Positions 1 to 7,190 of a DNA stretch of 8,457 nucleotides are shown in pieces. Position numbers and translations under genes: made by a program. The DNA is taken from positions 1 through 8,457 of the forward strand of contig CALKUG010000176.1 of NCBI GenBank assembly GCA_937996765.1, given 5' to 3'. Source of the stretch: an uncultured Ignavibacteria bacterium (GTDB lineage: Bacteria > Bacteroidota > Ignavibacteria > Ignavibacteriales > Ignavibacteriaceae). The notes below the pieces were generated by a model. It saw nothing but the letters and a program-made list of their open reading frames with translations. It was not told the origin of the DNA and did no database searches. The first letter of the stretch is position 1; the number at the start of each line of letters is the position of its first letter.

Positions 1-1975
1 TAAAGTGGTCTTGGTCCATATCTTTTAATCTAATCAGACCTTCGGCCATCACCTTCTCAATTTTAATAAAAATTCCAAAATTTGTCACACCAGAAATTAC
101 TGCATCAAAATCGAATCCCAACATCTTCTTGAGATATTGTATTTGCTTAATTTTAATCGATGCGCGTTCGGCTTCGACAGCAGAGCGCTCGGTTTCAGAA
201 ATGTGTTTACAGACATCTTCCACTTGTTTTTCAAGCAAGTACGGCTTTTTACCAAGTAGGTGCTCTTGGATAAGCCTGTGAGCAAGAAGGTCAGCATAGC
301 GCCTAATAGGCGATGTAAAATGAGAATAAAAGTCATACCCTAATCCAAAGTGTCCAATATTCTGATGCGAATAGACTGCCTTTGCCATAGAACGTATTGC
401 TAACTCATTAACCACACTACTCTCGGGCTTACCTTTAATTTGTGAGAGCAATCTATTGAGATCCGGTGCATCAAATTTTTTGCCTTGCTCAACTTGGTAG
501 CCGAGGGATTTTACAAATCGTAAAAACTCATTAAGTTTACTTGGGTCGGGTTTATCATGAACCCTGAAGACCATAGGTTTGTGCCCACGTTTTTTTGATC
601 CTGTATATTCCATTGCAACAATCTGATTTGCCAGGAGCATAAACTCCTCAACAAGATTATTGCTCTCTTTCATAATCTTAATAAATACTTCGATGGGGAA
701 TCCCACCTCATCCAAACGAAATTTAACTTCGGCAGTTTCAAAATTAATGCTTCGTTCCCTCATGCGCTTGTTCCGTAATACCGTTGCCAATTTGTGCAAT
801 AAGAGAATTTCTTTTTGAAAATCTCCGGCTTCACCTTCAATTATTTTTTGAGCTTCTTCGTAGGTGAATCGACGTTTACTGTTTATTACACTCTTAGAAA
901 CTTTCCATGAAACCACTTTCCCGCGGGGAGTAAGTACTGCAAATACTGAAAACGTGAGACGATCTTTATGGGGTACTAACGAACAAACATTATTCGAAAG
1001 CTTCTCGGGAAGCATCGGTATAACTCGTCCAACCAAATAAACTGAGTTACCACGTTTTTCCGCCTCTTTATCGAGGCTACTACCGTATTGTACATAGTGA
1101 CTTACATCCGCTATGTGAATACCAACCTCATAGTTTCCGTCTTCCAATTCTTCAATTGAGAGAGCGTCATCAAAATCTTTAGCGTCGTCGGGGTCGATAG
1201 TTACCACAACCTTTTTTCGCATATCCACTCTACCTTTGAGGGCTTTTTTATCAATCTCTTCGGGAATAGCCTCCGCCTCTTTAAGCACAGCTTCACTGAA
1301 TTGATATGGTAGTCGGTACTCTTTTGCGATTAAAGTTACTTCAGCATCAAGCGAAAGATGAGCACCAAAAGTCTCTTTTATTTTCCCTTCGGGATTCCTG
1401 GAGGTGTCTGTCCACTGAATGTCACCAACTAACACTTTATCGCCAATTTTTGCCTTGGCTGTAAACTGACTCGGTATGTAGATGTCTTTATGAATTCTTG
1501 CATTGTCGGGAACAACAAAAAAGAGTCCATTATTACTTTCGAGCGTTCCACTAATCTCGGTGAAGGCTGGTTTAAGAACCTTTACAATTTGACCTTCCAT
1601 ACGTTTGTTTTTGCTACCACCTTTTTGCTTTGCAAACAGAGATACTTCAACAACATCGCCATCGAATGCACCGCCCAAATTTCTTTCAGCTATAAAGATG
1701 TCATCCATTCCTTTATTTTTAGGAATCACAAACCCAAAACCACCACTGGTTACTTCCAATGTGCCAATAATTGTATCGCCTGAAAAACCTTCAGTACTCA
1801 TTTTAAAACGCTTCCCGACTTTCATAATAATACCTTCCTCATGAAGTTGAAAGACCATTGCTTTAAGTTTAGCATACTCGTGGTCTGTTGTTATATTCAG
1901 TTTCTCTGCAATCTGAGTGGGCTTGAACGCCGAACCGGCAAAACGCCTGAAAAATTTTAGTAATAACTGTTTCAT
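1..1975 (-). CDS. rnr: Ribonuclease R (RNase II/RNB family 3'-5' exoribonuclease), 3' end cut by window edge
   Basis: RNase R degrades structured RNA processively from the 3' end in the cytoplasm and takes part in mRNA decay and rRNA/tRNA quality control. The frame stays open for 658 codons from the ATG at 1975 and runs off the window edge without a stop. The domain order is canonical. A winged-helix-like N-terminus (about residues 1-55) is followed by two cold-shock/OB domains (about 60-112 and 127-200, with a G-G-F-G-F-V motif and a lysine-rich link). The RNB domain comes next (about 245-585), then the start of an S1 domain (from about 621). The metal-binding motif IDPDDAKDFDDA carries Asp261, 267, 269 and 270, which match RNase II D201, D207, D209 and D210. 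The RNB signature FTSPIRRYAD lies at about 553-562, with the RNA-binding arginines 558/559. E. coli RNase R has 813 residues, so mainly the rest of S1 and a tail should be missing. The start overlaps the tamB stop by one base (TGATG), implying translational coupling. I see no frameshift or lost catalytic residue. Confidence 0.96.
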   Translation of the reverse strand, partial: MKQLLLKFFRRFAGSAFKPTQIAEKLNITTDHEYAKLKAMVFQLHEEGIIMKVGKRFKMSTEGFSGDTIIGTLEVTSGGFGFVIPKNKGMDDIFIAERNLGGAFDGDVVEVSLFAKQKGGSKNKRMEGQIVKVLKPAFTEISGTLESNNGLFFVVPDNARIHKDIYIPSQFTAKAKIGDKVLVGDIQWTDTSRNPEGKIKETFGAHLSLDAEVTLIAKEYRLPYQFSEAVLKEAEAIPEEIDKKALKGRVDMRKKVVVTIDPDDAKDFDDALSIEELEDGNYEVGIHIADVSHYVQYGSSLDKEAEKRGNSVYLVGRVIPMLPEKLSNNVCSLVPHKDRLTFSVFAVLTPRGKVVSWKVSKSVINSKRRFTYEEAQKIIEGEAGDFQKEILLLHKLATVLRNKRMRERSINFETAEVKFRLDEVGFPIEVFIKIMKESNNLVEEFMLLANQIVAMEYTGSKKRGHKPMVFRVHDKPDPSKLNEFLRFVKSLGYQVEQGKKFDAPDLNRLLSQIKGKPESSVVNELAIRSMAKAVYSHQNIGHFGLGYDFYSHFTSPIRRYADLLAHRLIQEHLLGKKPYLLEKQVEDVCKHISETERSAVEAERASIKIKQIQYLKKMLGFDFDAVISGVTNFGIFIKIEKVMAEGLIRLKDMDQDHF

Positions 1976-4900
1976 CAAAACTCAAATCTATATTTTAAGC
2001 CAAGTTCATTGTAAATTTGGCTTTGATTAGTAACACCGCTGCTTTCTTCTTTTCGCTCTAATCTCATAATAAACTCATCATAGAGCGGATATTCCAACCG
2101 AAAACTTGCACTCGAAAAATCTGAGAACACTTCTGTTGATCCACCGAACCAATAACGGAGTTTGTTCCACTTTCCACTAAACTGAATTTTTGTGCCTGCA
2201 GTGGCTGATTGTCTTATTTCAACAGAGCGAACATAATCGCCTAAAAAGTTATTTAACAATCCTCCCAACAGTGAACCCGCAACCGATGTGGCTGTTCCTG
2301 TAACTGCTGAGTTGCTTGATGATGCAGAGCTCTGATCTTTAAATCTTCCTAAAGCCATAAAATAAATAGCATCAGTTTTGTCGTAGAGTGTAGAACTTAC
2401 GTCGTTGCTTATATTGGTTGTTCCAGTATAAACTGCAACATTATCCTCTTGTTCAACAAAGTTTTGTGCAAGTTTATCCAGAGCGCCTTTTAACTTAATT
2501 TTAACTGCAACTTCTTGCTCACCTTTTAAATTTTCGTTTGCATCCCCAAAATCAAAATAAGATCGATAAGTAGCAACAATATTTAAATAAGGATTGGTTA
2601 AATCACGTTCAAACCTTATGGAACCATCTGCTTGCAACGTTTTGAGATTGAGTAGTTCCAGCTTGGAATCATCGAGTAATTTTATCTCTCCTTGAATCGA
2701 TTGCACTCCATTGTACATTTCGTATAATACATCTCCCGCCAGTTCAGCTGAAAGGAAAAAATTATTTTCCTTCGAAAAAATAAAAGTAACAAATGCATCA
2801 TCCCTCAGCTTAACGCCTATAGAGTAATTAAATCTGAAGTTACTTGGCACAACAGTTGGTTTAGCAACTCCTGATTTTTTAATGGTATCTGTGGAAGCAG
2901 AATTATTACCATTGGTAGATACTCGTGTGAGAATTTCACGGAGTTGTGTTTCTAACGTGTCTTCAATCTGTTCTTGCGAATATTTATATATAAACGAACG
3001 CGAGCTTCCTGCATATGATTGGCTTACCGGTGGGAATGTTAAGTTACCCTTTAAAACATTTATGTTCGCTTTCATAGTGAGGTCGCTAGTGCGAGTCTTG
3101 GTAAGGATAAGGTTTCCATCTGTCTCAATAAAAAGAGGTCCGTAAATAAGTGGAGTAACTAATCTCGATTCTTCATCCAACACGGTCAAATTTCCTCCAA
3201 CTAAAACAGAGGCTGTGGCAATGTTGTAATTATCCAATTCAATTGTGCCTGTACCGTTAATAGCTCCGCGTTGTTCAACATCGTCAGTATTAAGAACTAT
3301 AAGACTATCAATATGAAGCACATCTTGTTGCAACCTTACTTTAGCTCCAAGCCCATATTTAAGGTTGTTGTTTGCAAAAACAAATGTTGAATTAGTGATT
3401 GTTGCAAAACCTTCAGCTCTTACATCAGGGTAAATGCCTTGTAGAGAAATACCTGCGTTTAGAGAACCGGTCAACTTTTTCATAAATGGTACCATATCGC
3501 TAATGGTAGTCAGATCGAATGATTTTGCGTCTAATCTCAAATCGATGGGAGCGGTTTCTGAGAAACGTTCTCCATCGGCCGAAATACTTAAGTTATAGGG
3601 CACCACCCCTGAAATCAACAAACTTACCTTACCGACATCAGTAATCTCTGTAAATACAATGTTAGGAACAATGAGCTTGTCGGCGTAATTCAGGGTTGCT
3701 TTTAAATTACCCAAAGGAACTCCATCGTACTTCATTTCAGTGAGCCCTAAGGTTGCAGAAAGCGTTGGTTCTGTTGCTGTTCCGCTCCACTCCGCTTCAG
3801 CAGAAAGCTTTCCGTAAAGTACTGTTGCTGATTGTGCCATTGTGGAATCAGAGAGAGTTTGAAGTAAATTACCCAACTCAAACCCTTTTAATTTTAAGCT
3901 CAGTTGATTAACTCCATCGAGTGCCATGTAGCCATCAATTTCTACAGAAGCAGAATCGCTGTTTAAAACCACATTGTTAAAATTAATATGTTCTTGCCAG
4001 AGATTGATTTCGAATGGTGAGGGATTTGTGAGCACAAGTTTTTTGTATTTTAAATCAACCTTATTAAACATAACACTTAAGTACTCTTCAGTCATATCAG
4101 CATCAATGTTTAATCTTGCCGCAGCTATTCCGGCATAGGCACCCTCGGCTCGAATTGAAAGAACTCCGTTTGTTAATCCGGTTATAAGTTTGATGTTATC
4201 TAAGGTATTCGTTTTTTCGCGAACATTTAAAAATATTTTATTGGCGAAAATGGAGATATCTGATTTTAGGTTTTCAATCGAGTTACCAGATTTTGTATTG
4301 TGCACATTTATTTCAGCATTACCGCCTAACATCACTAAAGCACTATCTGCATCACCAAAACTCAAAGAACGGAATTCTCCTTTTGTATTCCACTTAAACT
4401 CATTAGCATCAGCTGAAAACGTTCCTGCCATAGAACCGCGAATATCTAACTGTTCGCCTTGTAAGAAAGGTTGAATAGGGCTAAGATCCTTAAACTCCAA
4501 TGTAAATGCGCCCGCTATTGTTTCAGGGATAGTTTGTTCTTCAATCTCCGATTTTATTTGTTTTTTCCCTTGTGTTTTTAATGTTGTGGGAAGAACTTCT
4601 TGAACAAGTTCGTTTTCACCTACAAATTGATCAACCTTTTTTTGAATCAGTTCGGTGATAATAGTTATGTTCTCTCCTAACTGCTCACTTAGTGAGAGAA
4701 GATTGAATTCTCCTGCCAATTTCATATCAAAAAGATCAGAGGAAACACTAACAGTCATCGAAGAATCGAAGTCAACTATTTCCGTTTCAAAATGCAATTT
4801 GGGAATTGTTAGTGTATCTAATTTTGAAGGCATTAATTCTATTTCCGCATAAGCAGATAAGTTACGGACATCAAAACTGTTTCCTCTGAGTTTGAAGTGT

Positions 4901-6708
4901 GAATTAATTGCAGTTGATATGGTTGAAGTATCAGGAATAAATACTGCAATATCTAAATCTCTTGTATATCCTTCAAGCTCATACAGAGGATTATCAAGAT
5001 CGCGGAACAGTAAAGAGCCGTAAACTTCTAATTCCTGTCCATTAACTTGTGCCATCAATGAAAGTTGCGAAGTATCGTTTGGCATACTCATAGTAAACAC
5101 CAACTCATTATAGGTGGCAATGCCTATTGTACTACCAGGAGCATCTAAAGTTATGTCAACATCAATTACTGCTGGGTCAAATTCGGTACCTTTTATGTCA
5201 ATATCCAATGCATTTAAAATAACCGGGAAGCCACCTGTAAATGGAGTAAGAGGGAAGCGCGACGAATGACCCTTTACCATATACTTAACAGAATCTGTAC
5301 GGAAATCCATGGCATAGTCGGTACGTAAGCTACCTTCCCCTGTGCGTACCAACAATACACCTGTAAAATTTTCAGGTTTACCTTTATAGGAGAGTGTGTC
5401 AATAAATAATGTTTGCAATCCAGGGAACTGTGGTAAAGATAAACTCGGCATAAATCTGCCAACATCTGCGTAATGCAGTTCTGACTTTATAATTCCAACA
5501 TCAATTAGGAATTTATCCACATCCATCAGGTTTGTAAGCTCTCCCTGAAGTGCAAGTTTTGTGGAGCCATAGGTTAATGATATTTCCTCAACCTTGAGAC
5601 TTTCTAAGTTACCCGAAAATTGAATCGCTGGTTTTTCGATTAGTCCTTGCATGAATGATAAATCGGGGAGAAACAACGACAAATCATTCATGGAAAAACT
5701 ATCTCCTCGTATCTCAATATCAATCGGAGCTGAAGCAAGTTGTTTGTCTGTAAACGATTCAAAAACGTTAAGGTCACTCACCTGAGCATTCATCTCAACA
5801 AAAGTTCTGTTCGAGCGGAGTATTAAATCTTCAATACTGATATTCTCTGTGGATAGATCAATTTTTCCGGAAAGTTCAGTTTTTCCGAGCGATGTTACGT
5901 TGGTTGTAAAACTCAAGTTATCAATGTCGAATCCAAACTTATTTCCATCAATATCGGCACTTGCTGAAAATGCAAAATTTAATGAATCAACAAGCAAATC
6001 ATCAACTATAAAAGTATCACGAGCAGAATGTGTATAGGAAAATTCAGAGGTACGATGCACAAACTTTATATTGGATAGCTCTGCATCATCAACAACTATT
6101 ATAAATGGGAAAGATGATTTAGTGGTGTCTTCATCAGGTGAGGGTTCAGGTAGTGCCTTCTCAAGTGTGTAAAGCGAGTCACCCTTCTCCTGTATCATAT
6201 TAAACTGAACATTTTCGAGGAGCAACGAACGGACTTTAATCCTTTTGGCGAGTAACTCGTGTGGGGAGACTTTAACTTCTATCTTACCTGCATAAACAAC
6301 AGTATCTTTTTTGTAAGTAAGTAATACATCCTTAATTCTTAGGGCTGTAAAAATAGTACCTTCAATTTTCCCAATTGAAATGGTACCTCTAAATTCTCCG
6401 TTTAAGATCTCAACAAGATTTTCGCGAAGTAATTCTCGAAACGTAGCAGTTTGTGTAAATCCAAAGGTGATGAGAAGAATGCCAAATATTACAATCCAGA
6501 AATAAACAAATCCAGAAATTATTTTTTCGAAGATGTTTCTTTTCCGTTTTTCACGGCTTAAAGATTCTTCAATCTCCCTTTCACCTTCATCAACTTGAGA
6601 TTCGGCCGAACTCTCTTCTACCGGTTCTTCGATCGGTACTTGTGGAGCTTCCTCAGCATTTTCTTGCTTTGGTAACTCTTCTTCTGAGTGCGGTTTATTC
6701 TCTTCCAT
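1975..6708 (-). CDS. tamB: TamB/AsmA-like translocation and assembly module protein (DUF490 C-terminal domain)
   Basis: This 1577-residue protein resembles TamB, which is anchored in the inner membrane and spans the periplasm to an outer-membrane Omp85 partner. TamB is linked to outer-membrane protein assembly and, as an AsmA-like family member, to lipid transport between membranes. The N-terminus has an acidic, probably cytoplasmic tail (residues 1-50), a basic KRKR (54-57) and one transmembrane helix (about 63-84). A long beta-rich body follows with recurring AsmA-type units (for example near 340, 742, 943 and 1065). The C-terminal TamB domain covers roughly the last 380 residues, and the protein ends in an aromatic strand, KYRFEF. 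No soluble enzyme motif is visible. E. coli TamB has 1259 residues, so this one is longer. The ATG directly follows the rfaE2 stop (TAAATG) with no clear Shine-Dalgarno site, so translation probably depends on upstream ribosomes. The partner TamA/TamL gene is not in the window. The family call rests on architecture and motif style; the exact role (protein assembly or lipid transport) is not settled by the sequence. Confidence 0.88.
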   Translation of the reverse strand: MEENKPHSEEELPKQENAEEAPQVPIEEPVEESSAESQVDEGEREIEESLSREKRKRNIFEKIISGFVYFWIVIFGILLITFGFTQTATFRELLRENLVEILNGEFRGTISIGKIEGTIFTALRIKDVLLTYKKDTVVYAGKIEVKVSPHELLAKRIKVRSLLLENVQFNMIQEKGDSLYTLEKALPEPSPDEDTTKSSFPFIIVVDDAELSNIKFVHRTSEFSYTHSARDTFIVDDLLVDSLNFAFSASADIDGNKFGFDIDNLSFTTNVTSLGKTELSGKIDLSTENISIEDLILRSNRTFVEMNAQVSDLNVFESFTDKQLASAPIDIEIRGDSFSMNDLSLFLPDLSFMQGLIEKPAIQFSGNLESLKVEEISLTYGSTKLALQGELTNLMDVDKFLIDVGIIKSELHYADVGRFMPSLSLPQFPGLQTLFIDTLSYKGKPENFTGVLLVRTGEGSLRTDYAMDFRTDSVKYMVKGHSSRFPLTPFTGGFPVILNALDIDIKGTEFDPAVIDVDITLDAPGSTIGIATYNELVFTMSMPNDTSQLSLMAQVNGQELEVYGSLLFRDLDNPLYELEGYTRDLDIAVFIPDTSTISTAINSHFKLRGNSFDVRNLSAYAEIELMPSKLDTLTIPKLHFETEIVDFDSSMTVSVSSDLFDMKLAGEFNLLSLSEQLGENITIITELIQKKVDQFVGENELVQEVLPTTLKTQGKKQIKSEIEEQTIPETIAGAFTLEFKDLSPIQPFLQGEQLDIRGSMAGTFSADANEFKWNTKGEFRSLSFGDADSALVMLGGNAEINVHNTKSGNSIENLKSDISIFANKIFLNVREKTNTLDNIKLITGLTNGVLSIRAEGAYAGIAAARLNIDADMTEEYLSVMFNKVDLKYKKLVLTNPSPFEINLWQEHINFNNVVLNSDSASVEIDGYMALDGVNQLSLKLKGFELGNLLQTLSDSTMAQSATVLYGKLSAEAEWSGTATEPTLSATLGLTEMKYDGVPLGNLKATLNYADKLIVPNIVFTEITDVGKVSLLISGVVPYNLSISADGERFSETAPIDLRLDAKSFDLTTISDMVPFMKKLTGSLNAGISLQGIYPDVRAEGFATITNSTFVFANNNLKYGLGAKVRLQQDVLHIDSLIVLNTDDVEQRGAINGTGTIELDNYNIATASVLVGGNLTVLDEESRLVTPLIYGPLFIETDGNLILTKTRTSDLTMKANINVLKGNLTFPPVSQSYAGSSRSFIYKYSQEQIEDTLETQLREILTRVSTNGNNSASTDTIKKSGVAKPTVVPSNFRFNYSIGVKLRDDAFVTFIFSKENNFFLSAELAGDVLYEMYNGVQSIQGEIKLLDDSKLELLNLKTLQADGSIRFERDLTNPYLNIVATYRSYFDFGDANENLKGEQEVAVKIKLKGALDKLAQNFVEQEDNVAVYTGTTNISNDVSSTLYDKTDAIYFMALGRFKDQSSASSSNSAVTGTATSVAGSLLGGLLNNFLGDYVRSVEIRQSATAGTKIQFSGKWNKLRYWFGGSTEVFSDFSSASFRLEYPLYDEFIMRLERKEESSGVTNQSQIYNELGLKYRFEF

Positions 6709-7176
6709 TTAACTATATCGTTCGAGAACTGTCTGAATAATATTGGTTGTTGATGTGTTATTTACAAAAGAGATATTAACAACTTTTCCACCGTTGGATT
6801 CAACAGCCTCTCTGCCAACAATGTTCTCAATTGCCCAATCGCCGCCTTTAACAAGAACATCCGGTAATACTGCATTGATAAGCTCGAATGGAGTATCTTC
6901 ATCAAACGTTAGCACATAATCAACTGCTTTCAGATTTTCGAGCAAAAAAGCCCTTTCACCTTCCGGAACAATTGGCCGTTTTTCGCCTTTGATACTTCGT
7001 ACCGATTTATCAGAATTTAATCCAATTACCAATACATCACCCATGGCACGGGATTTATTAAGATAATCACAATGTCCTGCATGAAGGATGTCGAAGCAGC
7101 CATTGGTAAAAACAACTTTTTTTCCCTCGGTGCGAAGTTGTTCACGTATCGCTATAAAATCTTTTAATTCGGTCAT
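6709..7176 (-). CDS. rfaE2: D-glycero-beta-D-manno-heptose 1-phosphate adenylyltransferase (RfaE2/HldC)
   Basis: This cytoplasmic nucleotidyltransferase joins heptose 1-phosphate and ATP to give ADP-D-glycero-beta-D-manno-heptose and pyrophosphate. HldD then epimerises the product for LPS inner-core synthesis. The 155-residue length matches stand-alone RfaE2 and the C-terminal half of fused HldE. Visible cytidylyltransferase-like motifs are NGCFDILHAGH (25-35), whose HxGH is H32-A-G-H35, then GLNSDKSVR (52-60), KGEKRP (63-68), KGGDW (110-114) and STTNII (142-147), all at the expected spacing. The ATG at 7176 is supported by AAGGAAA just upstream, which overlaps the rfaE1 stop. The gene lies 12 nt after rfaE1, whose product makes the bisphosphate precursor, and its own TAA stop directly abuts the tamB ATG. 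Related families (glycerol-3-phosphate or ethanolamine-phosphate cytidylyltransferase) share the fold. The heptose-kinase neighbour and the ISFVNNTSTTNII ending favour RfaE2. No motif appears lost. Confidence 0.95.
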   Translation of the reverse strand: MTELKDFIAIREQLRTEGKKVVFTNGCFDILHAGHCDYLNKSRAMGDVLVIGLNSDKSVRSIKGEKRPIVPEGERAFLLENLKAVDYVLTFDEDTPFELINAVLPDVLVKGGDWAIENIVGREAVESNGGKVVNISFVNNTSTTNIIQTVLERYS

Positions 7177-7183
7177 TTTAATA

Positions 7184-7190
7184 TTTCCTT
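7184..7190 (-). promoter_or_regulatory. Ribosome binding site of rfaE2
   Basis: On the minus strand the rfaE1 stop TAA runs directly into GGAAA, giving TAAGGAAA, with the rfaE2 ATG seven bases after the AAGGAAA. It is the only clear Shine-Dalgarno match at any gene junction in the window. It fixes the rfaE2 start, and its overlap with the stop codon suggests that ribosomes ending rfaE1 can hand over to rfaE2. Confidence 0.7.

Noticed and set aside
97..336. Minus-strand 79-codon frame
   Set aside because: It overlaps the RNB signature and the S1 start of RNase R in a different frame. The RNase R frame is clearly the coding one.
1490..1844. Plus-strand open frames of 97 and 79 codons
   Set aside because: They lie antisense to the conserved cold-shock domains of RNase R, have no recognisable domain and no ribosome binding site I could support.
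3554..3566. Short palindrome GTTTCT-G-AGAAAC
   Set aside because: Six-base arms inside tamB are too short to stand out from chance.
5650..5692. Inverted repeat CATGAATGAT / ATCATTCATG with a loop of about 23 bases
   Set aside because: Inside tamB, encoding ordinary residues. Ten-base arms with a free loop length up to 50 are expected about once in two windows of this size by chance.
2882..6037. Several plus-strand open frames of 62-94 codons and one 63-codon minus-strand frame (5274-5465)
   Set aside because: All are other-frame shadows of the 1577-codon TamB gene, with composition expected from reading its complement or shifted frame.
7177..7188. Promoter or terminator between rfaE1 and rfaE2 or at the other junctions
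   Set aside because: Gaps of 12 nt or less leave no room for a promoter, and no hairpin followed by a U-run is seen at any junction.
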